A stretch of DNA of 64,000 bases, from positions 6,451,098 to 6,515,097 of the forward strand of contig CAIIXF020000001.1 of the NCBI GenBank assembly GCA_903813345.2, given 5' to 3'. Origin of the DNA: Owenia fusiformis (lineage: Eukaryota; Annelida; Polychaeta; Sabellida; Oweniidae). Under the pieces are notes generated by a model. It was not told the DNA's origin. It saw only the letters and a program-made list of their open reading frames with translations, and did no database searches. Shown here in pieces: positions 1 to 11,800 of the stretch (position 1 is the first letter of the stretch; each line of letters starts with the position of its first letter). A program made the position numbers and the translations under genes.

Positions 1-3000
1 TCCCTTAGGGTTCATGTTATACTTTTATTCATTAGTGTTATTATATGAAGATAACAAAATTCCCTAACGAATAACATCTGTAGCTTTTGTAAACGAACAT
101 CAGGTTGTCATGACCCTTCAGTAATTATTCATCAGGAATATATATACAATATCATCATTATTTATGCAGTGCAGTTATAATTACAACAACAACATTATGT
201 GAATTTTTTGTCTCTTCTCAAAAATGTTGGCCTTGAGATTTTTTGATTTTCTAAATGTAAATAAATTTATCGCATTAAAAATGTATTCATTCTTCTAACT
301 TAAATTTATGATGGAGAATCAAAGACTTTTTGTTAAGCTCATTTTTGTTATGATATTCTGAAAATTATTCTTAAAATAACAAACAGTATCAACAACATTA
401 TATATCAGCTTACCTTGAAGCATTGAAGTACAAATCTACCTCCAGGTTTAAAAATATACAAATCCAGCTCTAATTTAGCATTAACATTTGATCATTTGAT
501 CAAGCTCAAGGTAATCAGATCTGATATCTTAGCTCAAGGTAGCAATCTCCAGAAATACAATCTCACATACACATAACAACTATACAATGAAATTCATGTT
601 GGCTTTTAGTCAAGGCCTTCCTTATACAGTTAATCCAATACTCTAATCCAAACAAATGGCACAAAAGATCTTGGTCAATGTTTAGAAATCTGAAACCTAC
701 TTGCTAAGTTCTGATATTAAGAACACAATACAAAGTTGTATCTTTGTCCACACAATAAAGAAGTTTTCTTATGATTGTGATTTTTCGATCAGCGTTTCAT
801 TTTCTGAATTTTTTAAGAAATTGAGTAAAAGCTTCACGAGGTTAACCTTATTCTCTTTTGTTCTTTATTTTTTGGATATACACAATTGTACGTTATACAA
901 ACAGGTCGAAGTAAAACTGGTGTAAACATTATGGTTCGAAACATTATACCTTTAGGCATGGAGACTTTTTGTAATGGATACCAAGCTTTTATTCATCAAT
1001 GTCCACTTTACCAAACAAAAAATCATAACGCTTTAACACAACTGCATGCAAAATAGTTTTTTTCAAGTGAATTAAATTCCACAAAATCAAACGGCTTTCA
1101 AAATGCAGTCAATAAAAACTGTTTTATCAAAACTACTTGTCAACTCCTGTTTTTGTGTTAATAGGCTATAAAAAAAGTTTGATAGTGATAAGTTAGAGTT
1201 TACCTTAGCAACAACACTACAAACATATTAAAACTGATTTTGATTATTGATACTATAAACTGCAACTGCAAATAATAAATTTCAAATCTATATCATCCAA
1301 CAAATAGGCATTGTCTTGCTTAGCAATAAGCATAAGTAGTTAAAATGCACTTGGAATGGATCTCTGTTAAATCTATAAGAATCTAAACATAGAATTCCAG
1401 ACCATTGAAATCTCCAGCTATTGGTCTATCTTATTAATGGTAAAGAATATGAGATTTATAGGCCAAGATCCTGTCTGTACAATGTCTCAATCTGATAATT
1501 CACAATGATTGAGTGGAAGTGGCAAATTGAATAAAAACGTTATTCCATCTGATTGGGATAAGATAGATTTGAAGAAAAACAGAAATTAAACTTTTTCGAA
1601 AATATTACTGATTAGGGGGTAATATAAAAAAATTTAAGAACAGAATAAATATATCTTAAAATCCAAACAATTGAGGTGAAACACAATAAAGAATATATTT
1701 CAACAATGTAAAACAAAACAACATTGAGCAGCCTCATAAAAATTTATGTTGTACTTACTGTAAATAAAGATAAGTCCAAATATTAACTTTATGTTTAACT
1801 CCTGTTTTATTTCTTATGCATGTATAGCAATACTGTGCTCAGTGAACTTTTCTATACCATACACATACAACACCAACCACTTCAATCATGCAATGCTAAA
1901 AATATACCCAACTTGCCTAATTCTTGCCAAGCGCTCGGTGGTTGTGTGCCAATTTTAACCTACTGTATTCTGGGTTTTGTTGTTTTCTTGATCAAAGGTA
2001 CATATGCTCATTTATCATTTATAGTGTCCAGTTAACCTACTCCAAAGGAAAGTAATAAAAAACAGGGACCAAGTTAAACTTTAGTTCTGCCTTTTCAAAC
2101 ATTTATGTTATGAATATATTAAAGTACCCTTTGAAGCCTATTATGAGATAAAAAATGAGCCAGGTGTCCAAACAGCCTTTTGGACAAAAAAAACTGAATC
2201 TAAAAATAAAACTGCAGGAGATGCTCTAAATAATTCAATGGTTTAAACTGACTTGTTTAGTTCGTAAGTAAGTTGGATTTCCAGTAAAAGTAAAATTAAC
2301 GCAATAATCTGGTCAATTTTAAATCAAAAAATAAAGTTGTTTCATAATGCAACACCATTTTAAAATGATTTATAAATTATATGGTAATTTATAAAATATA
2401 CATACCCCATTATACAGACCTTCACTTTTCAAGTACATCACTTACTGCTGTACAGGTGAATTTTATATGAGATAAAGATAACCTAAATAGTTGAGATAAA
2501 TTAAGATAATACCTGGTAATAAACAGACCTTACTTCCCACAAAACAGCACATATACAATCAAGGTCAGATTAGATTACAAAACATCACTCAGTAGTGAAG
2601 ATAAACTTTATGTTAACCTTGCCTTTAAAAGATAAACTTACTTATCACACGGATAAGCTTAAATACCAAAATATTTCTCTGATTTGCTTACAGTTCAATA
2701 AACCTATGAGTTTTGATTTACAATAATGAAGTCAATCAAAGTTGAGATAAGTGTTTCTTATTTTGAAATTATGTTGCATTTAAGGTTTTTACATGCCATT
2801 GATATAATAAAAAAAAAAAAAAGGTATGTCATATTTCATTGAATCAAGCATTTAGTTTACAAGAGCACTGCTTCTAGCCTGATTTTTTTTTATCAAGTAC
2901 CAGGCCGGGATATACCCCTGTGTGGTCCAATAATTAATTTTTAGTATTTTTTTTAATCAATTGGTCCATTTACACTTGACAGATTGAGAACATGGTCATA

Positions 3001-4477
3001 GTGATTGAGTGTTGTTATTGACAATATAGTTCCTACACCTAAAGGCTGCATAAAAATGAACTCTCTGGAAATGAAATGACTGTTTTTGGGAGTGATTACA
3101 TCTGTATGACCTCATAAAAGTTTTCATGGTACATATTTTGTTGGAATTTAATATCATCGTGGAAAGCGACATGAAAGTCAAGTGATAAACCAATCATGCA
3201 TGTTTCCAAACATTCTCCTTTAGTCAGTAATTTCAAGTAAAACTTTGTAAAAGGGGTAGATCATATATGATAGCAATTATTGTATTTAAGCTTGTTGTTC
3301 ATCTTCTTCATACATCTAAACCTAAAATTATCAACCATAAAATTGTCAGTTCTTCTCGGAAAGTGGACTTGCAAACCCTAAAAAAAACACTACAGTAAGA
3401 ATACGAAAATTGAAATTAGTTTCCTCATATTATGTTTCTATTCATACATCCAAGTGCTATGCAAAATTTAATGACATTGTTTCATTGAAAGCTTGCATAA
3501 AGTTACTATACAGACTACATTCAAATAAAAAACTAACATTCTAAAGTGCCCTTCACAATTCTAAATGAATCCATTTAAAGTTTCTATTTAAAGCAGTTGT
3601 AAATTCAATTGCCTTTAAAAAATTTTATAGTGCTGTTCTTTGTAATATTTGCCCAACACCTGAAACAGGAAAGAATATGTGTAGGTTCAATAAAACTTGA
3701 AGTATATACATAATATAAAGTGTGTGTTCCTTTTAACAACAAGTCAATTTACATGTCAATATAATGTATACCTATAATGGTTTCATTCGAGACAAGTGTT
3801 TGTCGTCAAACAGAAACTTACCAAGGACATGTGGTTGGTATGCTGAAGTAGCAGCTGAATGGTACACAGGTGATCTACCCCCATCCCACAACACACTGAC
3901 TTATATCATTACATCTACATTACATTCAAGCTTGACCTAATGACCTTTTGTAAAGGTATGTAGAAGTCATTTGACCCTTTGATCCTTTTCTACAAATGAA
4001 ATAAAAAACATATTCTTTAACTTGGATAAAGAACCACTATTTTGTCTATTTAGTGGCTTTCTATAATATTTCTCTTCACATTTCATAACTGATTTTTTCA
4101 GAAAAAGTTTCAAATACATTGTTTCAAGATATGTTTCAAAATAGTTCATATATGATATCCCATTCATGCTTAGTGATCAGGAAAATGGGACAGGGGATGC
4201 AGCAATTTCTGCTCGAAAATCCAAAAATCTGAAAGATTTATTTTTTCAAGAGAATGTTTACTATTGAATTGCTGAATGAATAGGCGCATGGTATGGTAGA
4301 ATATCACTGGTCAGTATCAAGCGAATGTAACAGCTGTAACCTTTGCATCAAAGATGGCGGATGTTTACTGTCGATTTCTATATTTCTAGTTTTTTGATAT
4401 TTTTAGTTTAAACTACGTTATAGTTGACGTAATGCTTTGCTATTTTAACTATATATGACATGGAAACTCTGCAGTGT
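1..4477. other. Non-coding region, no gene recognised
   Basis: Only short ORFs (about 75 codons or fewer) occur here, without splice-consistent neighbours or recognisable family motifs. The sequence is very AT-rich, with poly-A and poly-T runs. Part of it could be 3' UTR of the minus-strand ABCD3 gene, but no poly-A site can be assigned with confidence. Confidence 0.6.
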
Positions 4478-4756
4478 GATCATTTGTTCATAATACCATG
4501 CGTAGGCACCACGGTTCAACGATATCTTCCACTGCTTAAGGGAAGGTAACAGGGAATTTGGTTTTACAGGTGATAAGATAACTGATATGCGGTGATGCAG
4601 TAACGTTATGAGAGTTTATAATGGACAGCTAAGATGTCCAGTTACCGCGTCTTGAAAACTAACACCATATTATCATACATTTCCAGTTACCTTCCCTTAG
4701 CGGGGGAAGATATTGTTGAAGTGTGGCGCCTACACATGATATATGAACAAATTATC
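4478..4756. mobile_element. MITE-like inverted-repeat element
   Basis: The two ends are imperfect inverted repeats of roughly 70 bp. Each carries a GGCRCCAC box, a TTCAAC-ATATCTTCC box and an AAGGGAAGGTAAC box in mirror order around a unique core of about 130 bp. If the true ends are the GGCRCC boxes, the element is flanked by TA. The similarity continues outward into the flanks, so the exact ends are uncertain. No coding sequence is seen, so this is probably a non-autonomous DNA transposon. Confidence 0.6.
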
Positions 4757-4873
4757 ATATTCTACTGATTTTGTTCAAATACCAAAACATAGGCCTTCAT
4801 ATGAATACCTGATTTACCCGGTAAGTGCAATCTTGCCAACTAAGCAAAACAAGGTGTTAACATGCAAAATAAT

Positions 4874-5096
4874 TTTGGGCCAAAAAAGCCTTAAGGCCCC
4901 AAAAAGTGGGCCTTTTTGGTCATTACTAGGCCTTCTTAGACCTTATTCTTGAATTTCAGGCCAAATTTTGAAGAAAATGGGCCTCAAAATTTGGGCCCAC
5001 TTTTCGGTTTTAGGGGCCCAAAACTTTTTGAGTTTTTATCTCTGACCGGAAATTTGAGCCCCCCCCCCCCTTGTTGGTTCCTGGATCCACCCCTGC
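4874..5096. repeat. Repeat-derived region with GGGCC-rich hairpins and a poly-C run
   Basis: This stretch contains several self-complementary GGCC(T)/AAAA blocks and a run of about eleven C residues next to a CTGGATCCACCCCTGC end. This composition is typical of degenerate hAT-like MITEs in marine invertebrates. The short ORFs over it are low-complexity and not believed. Confidence 0.4.
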
Positions 5097-6046
5097 TATG
5101 TATATCTACTCTGCTAATTCATTGTAAACACAAACAAGTACCATTTTGATACTCAACACTCTTTCTGTCATAGCTGAAAGCCCATGATCATACTAGTGTG
5201 AAGCTAATAGAAGGCCATGATTTCTCATGATGAACAAGTACTAATTGCAATCCATTTGTCCTTAACAAACCTTACTTATGTGCCAAAGTTAGCGAAATCT
5301 ACCCAGTTGACATGAACAATATTATATTGACCAAGCAATAATCCCGGGAATTGAAAAAGTATTGATGAAGGTTTATAAAGAAATACCAAAGGTTACTGAT
5401 TAGTTTATATATTCTTATCTAGACAGTATTTCTAGTATAAAATATGTTATTCATGACCCTTGAACATCACACAATTACTTTTATGAACTAAAATAGATAT
5501 AAAAACCTGTTCAGTACGCTAATTTAAAGAAATTAGGAGAAATTACCTGCAATTTCAATATTCAATTAACACTTTCAGAACGAGGCTCGGCGCCAATGCA
5601 AATTCGTACCGAACGAAAATGATACATCTTAAATAGTAGTGACATCTTTATAATACTATGAAACTCAATTTCTTACTTTGACATTGTAATGGACTTCTAA
5701 ATCAATATTAGTACATGTTCTGAAGAATGAGTATTTTCAATATTTTAACAAAATTCTAAATTATCACGGAAAATTTATTTTTGCAGTACTTTCAGATGCC
5801 CGAGATACCCGTGGATTCGAGTCCCACTGTCTTTAAATGTTCAGTGATGGTTCATTGGTTGATACATTTACTAGTTTTATATGCTCGTTCTTCAACTGTT
5901 GCCCATATATTTGTTCAATAAGAACAAGTAACATGATGCAAAAACATAAAAAAACTTTTAATCTCATCATCTTTTTTTATTTTTCTATTCAATTTATTGT
6001 CTGTACAATTTCCTAAATACCTTTATTTTTACAAATAAATACTCTA

Positions 6047-6897
6047 TTTCCCACAGGTTGGTATCGAAAGATTTGTCTGCTGTGACGGAGCATGCTATTT
6101 TTCATAAAAACACTAAGAATGCTTCACGATTTATTTTTTAACTCATATGTTTCGTTATATCAAAGAAAATTACTTACTCCATGCAATGGATATATCATTT
6201 GCGTGTAACCTTCACTTCTGTTTGAAGTCCAATAACGCTAGGAGTAAAATCTATTGAAAACGGCGCCAGAGTATCAAACTCTAAAATGTACCATTTCTTT
6301 TTTAACTTTTTAATAGCATGATATAGTGACACGATAATATTAACATATGTTTTCAGCATAACTCTGAATGTATTAATGAGATATTAATGCATTGGGTCTT
6401 TTTAATTTTTTTATAAAAAATAATATTAATATTTTTTGTCCGCTGTGACGGAGCATTTTCACAGTTCACATTTGCAACTGCTCCGTCACAGCGGACAAAA
6501 AAATTAAACATTATTTTTTTATAGAAGAATTAAAAAGACCAAATACATCAACATCTCATTTATCATGTTTATACCTTCATAGTTATGCTGAAACCATGTG
6601 TAAATATTATCGTGTCACTATATCGTGCCATTAGAAAGTTAAACAAGAAATGGTACATTTTGAAGTATGATACTCCGGCGCCATTTTCAATAGCTTTTCT
6701 TCCCAGCGTAATTGGACTTCAAACAGAAGTGAAAGTTACCCGCAAATGATATATCCATTGCATGGAGTAAGTAATTTTGTATGGTGTAACAAAACATATG
6801 AGTTAAAAAATAAATCGTTAAGTATTCTTAGTGTTTTTATGAAAAATAGTATGCTCCGTCACAGCGGACAAATATTTCAATACCAGCCTGTGTTTCC
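6047..6897. mobile_element. 841-bp fold-back transposon-like element with 5-bp TSD
   Basis: Positions 6052-6892 form a near-complete palindrome with two arms of about 400 bp. Both ends read CACAGGYTGGTAT inward. A second motif, TTTGTCYGCTGTGACGGAGC, occurs four times: near each outer end and in both orientations at the centre near 6440-6500. TTTCC directly flanks the element on each side (6047-6051 and 6893-6897), which fits a 5-bp target-site duplication. No ORF is present, so it is non-autonomous. The CAC-initial ends plus a 5-bp duplication recall Transib-type elements, but that assignment is inference. Confidence 0.8.
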
Positions 6898-8478
6898 ATG
6901 ATATACAAATTATCACAAAATCAATCAGAATTAACGACTAAAATAAGATTATTACTTCATATATATTAAAACCTGTCTATTAAGATGCACCATTTTATTG
7001 GAGATCTACCAGATTATCTTGGGCATTAAAATGGACAGCAATCACAGGATGCCATGACAAATTCAGTACATGTATCCAAAATAATTCTACATACATTATT
7101 TACAGGTACCATTGTATTTAATCTGTGGAAACTCATTTTAGATTAGTTTTAAACGTTATTGTAGAACACAAATCACACACAAACATATTTAAATGGCCAT
7201 AAGGGCATGCATGATGTGCTACTGTCATGGACATAGCCAGTTATGACTTATGAGGCATACAAGGCAAATTGCCTCACTATAAATATCAGAAAATTTCAAT
7301 TGAAACCATGAAAATGAAGTCTAACACAATGTTTAGATCCTGGCTACATCCATGCACTGCATTATTCACTGTCATTTTCTTTTTTCATTCCTTTCAACTA
7401 ATGATCTTGCTTCAAATTATATTGAAGTATATATGGTTCAATTTCTGAGATGCTTACATAAAGATTATTATATTACTGAGATATTATTGAAGGACAATTT
7501 TGCATCGCCTATTGGAGTGAAAGTGAAGTATAATAAGACATTGGGAGAAAACTTCCCATTAAGTTTTCTATGTCCATGATAGCACAGTACAGTGTAGTGG
7601 AAACAACAATCACTCCAATCTTGGCCATGATTGGTTCATCAAGTTTTCAGATTCTTACATAAACTACCAAACTACCCAATGCCAGCCCATGGCCTTCTCT
7701 TATTGGGAAATACAATTGCCAAGAGACCATCTCTGGAACATATCTTGATTTCATGATTTGTGGAAAATTGAATCCAGAAATCACATAACTCATAACTAAC
7801 AGTAAGTTCCAGAAATGGGCTCTCGATTAAAAGCATAAACATATTCAGCCTCTATTAAAATCTAGTAAAGGGCTTTTACTCTAAATTTACAACTTCAATC
7901 TCAATCAAAAATACATAATAATATAATATACAATACTCATTGTCTGGAAACCCATTCAAAGGTCATTCCATAAACATATAAACATTTACAGAAGATACTT
8001 CTGCACCTATATTAAGTACATTAATTGAACATCTTATGTATTCACATACAAAAGGCCCTTGATTAAATTCCTAAGAACTGTACATGTTCAATTATATACA
8101 ATGTCTGGAAGTAATATATATCTTACATATGTTTATAAAAAATGAGCGAATTATGTACATCTTTCTATATTTTACAGTGTACTGCACAGGATTTGATTAT
8201 AGATAACAATATAATTACATTTTGATGCTGTTCTTCACAATCATATTCTTGATTAATTTTGCCTAGCCTATAATGAACAGACCCGCAACAGAATATTATG
8301 TCACATATATTTACAAAGTGTCCATTTGAAATGGTTATCTTGAAATGTGAAATGTCTTGCTGATGTGAAATACTAGATCAAGGTGTTTGGGCAATAAATT
8401 TCAAAGAAAATTACAAATTAAAAAGCATTTACAGTTAAGGATTCTTTTCTTATAAAACACACTGGTGATGCAGAAATG
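6898..8478. other. Non-coding region, no gene recognised
   Basis: AT-rich sequence without supported exons. It lies downstream of the minus-strand ABCD3 stop codon and may contain part of that gene's 3' UTR. Short ORFs here lack family motifs. Confidence 0.5.
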
Positions 8479-8619
8479 TTTCAAAACTTAAATAAGGCAT
8501 GGACATGTGAAATGTCACCACCTGCCATTTGCTACAGACACTGAATGCCGACCGTTGTACATCATCCACAAAAACCTGAAGACTTTTAACAGTATGTCAC
8601 CACTTGAGGTGGTGACATA
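8479..8619 (-). mobile_element. Copy of the GTCACCAC dispersed repeat family
   Basis: Read on the minus strand, this short element begins TATGTCACCACC, has an immediate internal inverted GTGGTGACA, and ends GGTGGTGACATTT followed by a tail with an ATGCCTTRTTTAA-like motif. The same left end, right end and tail recur at 9967, 31351, 31904 and 42223, with a tail-only relic near 45172. It lies in or just downstream of the ABCD3 3' UTR. Confidence 0.65.
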
Positions 8620-8804
8620 AAAATTGAATTCAGGATGAAGGACATAGTCATCATTGTTTGTTTGGTCCTGTTTGCTCAGTGGCTTTGTACATGCAGGATT
8701 TCATCCATGTGAACAGACAATGCATTTTAGCATTGACCAACCACAGTCAATAAAACTGACATTCTCCATAGAGCACTTTTATATGTTATTGATAATAATT
8801 TACT

Positions 8805-11800
8805 TTATGATCCAAATTCCAGGGTATCTTCTGTTATAGGTTTGAAATCAAAAGAGCCTCTACCATCCATGTGTAGATAGTACTGAAAATAAAGAACAAC
8901 GTTTTTCAAAATGATAAAACAAATACAACACACATAGTGTATATCATAGTACTTGTTGAATATTTGAAAGACATTATGATAGTACTTCAAACAGTATCAG
9001 GTTACAAAACGTGAGTGAAATCTGACTTGACTTGAATCAAAAATGAGTTTAAGAAACACATGGTATATAACAAAGACTTATGGAATTACAGGGACATAGA
9101 AATGAGAATACAGTTCCAAAGACGAACTTACAGAGACATATGTCTACCGTGTAACATAGACTATATATAAAACTGACCTCATGGTGTTTCCAAAGGGACT
9201 TTCTATGTGATACAGTGAACAATGTGATGCCCACTTCCCTACAGTATTGGTACATACAAGCCTCCACATCTACACTCACAGCACTAGTGCACTCATCTAG
9301 GATTGCGAATTGGGGTTTGTGATAGAACACACGAGCCATCTAGAACAAGAATGATTTATAATTTCATCTAACAATATCACATTGTGTCATCCAAGATAGT
9401 ATAACTTAATATTTATATGAATACCAATTTCAAAAAGTACCTGAACAACTACTATAGGTTACAAAATTAAAGCATATACAGTGCAAGACTTTTGGGACAA
9501 CTTCATTTAAATTGTGTATTTCTCATTAAGCTGTTACTGCATCTAAGTTATTTGCATTTATGAAGATTGTCAATATCTTCAATATCACTACATCTTGCAA
9601 ATATAATATGAATGCACAATTGCTAGCTTATATCAATACATACAGCAATTCTTTGTTTCTCTCCTCCACTGAGTCTGTCCATCCAATCATGCATAACATC
9701 CCATCCTCCCTCTCTCTCCAGAATGTATGTAAGCTGCACCTAAAACACACAAATACTAAATATGCATCAAGAATTAAATTCATTTGGAACTCATATACTC
9801 ATATCATATATATCTATTTTATTTTTGCAAGTATATAATGCGTACACTTATTACAAACGTTAACACCATTAGTTGGCCATGAATGAATATCAACCATTGA
9901 ATGGATAAATATAATAGACCTATGAAATCATAAGATATGACTTTGGATTTGTGTTTGCTGCTTAGGCACCACAAGTTGGAGACTATAACAATATGTCACC
10001 ACTTCTGGTAGTGACATAATAATACTATTATAAGGACCAACCTTGTCTAGATATTCTTCTAGATCTTTATCAGTCATTTTCTTTTTCTTCAGGTCTTCCA
10101 AACTATCAGGGTATATGACTTGGTCCCGTAGGCTCCCAAGGGTCATGTATGGCCTCTATAAACATATGCAAATTGATATAAAATATTGTAATATGCAGGA
10201 GTATAAAACTAGATTCTTTTGTCCTCTTATACAACATCCTAATTACCACCATATTTACAATGCATATATTTTCACAGGGAAAAATGTTGTTCTGGGAATG
10301 AACCATACATCAGTGTTTTGTAATCGAACACTAGAAATGCAATAACATTTTTACATTGATATAAAAAATGATCATAAGAGAATTAAATTATTTTCTTGTA
10401 TTTGTTTCATTATTGATTTGACAAATCATTAGTAATATTAGTCACTTACTTGTGGAATATAAAACAGTTTTCCTCTCTCAGGTTTTGTCATGGTACCTCC
10501 AAATAGTGGCCATAGCTGAAATAAGAGTAACTTGATTTCTAAATCACATGAAAATCATAATTTGTTCCTTGGTATTATATTAAACTGTGATTTTCAAAAA
10601 GTTGTAAAAATTTTATAATTTGATTACTCAAAACTTGAGGCAGTGCATTTCATGTTTTTCCACATTAAATGTTCATTTCTCCCCTCACCAATATAACAAC
10701 TATTTTTTCTGCAACTGCCAACATTTGGGCACTTTTTCACAAAACCCTTTTTCTTACCTCTCCCACCATTCTGAAAAGTGAGCTCTTCCCACAGCCATTG
10801 GGGCCACAGACTAGAACATTCATTCCTGACTTCACTTCAAAGTTCAGTTCTTCTACTAGAATATCACCATTTGGAGTAACCAGTGGAACTTTCTCAAATC
10901 TGAAATTATCATTATTTTTTCAATAAATGTAGATAGGAATTAACTTTGAATCATTCGTACAGATTTATATATCTAGTAATATAGGAAATGATATATCTTT
11001 AAATGATATACAATACATGTCATGGTTTAACGTTATATCATATGGTATTCATCCTTAAACTTGGGTATTGGTTTCTTTGGCACACCCTATATATCATAAA
11101 TATTCATGCAGGCTGCTTTAAAGGTGTTTGATAAATCACAAAAACAGAAAAAGAAAATCTTCTTTACTCACTTAATTATTTTGTCTTTAATCACCACAGT
11201 TCCCGAGCCAGGTTTAAGATCAGCCTTTTCTTTGATAGCTGAAATATGATTAACAGCATGGGTAAAAGAAATCTTAATCAAGATGTATTTGATTAAATAA
11301 ATCAAGAAATATGATAATTGACAATATGAGGGTTTGTTTCTAGTTTACCCTATATGCATGTAACTGATATATTATGTATATTGTGAAATTCATCTGATTA
11401 CCATGATTGATATTTTACTTGAATCCTTGATCTGCCTACGATCAGAAATTATTATTTTGTGTAGTTTTGACTTTTTGCGAGCCATTCTATAAACAGTACA
11501 TATGAAACTTACAGTTGGGTTTGTCATTCTCAGATACCATTGTCCTGGTATATTTTCCACTGTTTAAGTCATCCAATACTTGGATAAGTTCAGTTATCCT
11601 AGCTGTAAAACTGCAAAATTAAAACAGAATTCATTGACTTTATTTCCTGTCATACTAAACATACATATTACAGAATTCTTTTATCTTTGGGATACTTGGA
11701 AAATAAACAATTGATAATTACACCCTGAAATATTAATAAATTGTAAAATGAATCCACAGAATGCATCCAATTTCTTCATATCTCCTCCCACCTAATGTTA

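Noticed and set aside
5059-5070. Homopolymer C/G runs here and at about 23143, 48208 and 53805 as regulatory G-quadruplexes
   Set aside because: They sit within or next to degenerate repeats and single runs cannot form an intramolecular quadruplex; their lengths may also be assembly-sensitive.
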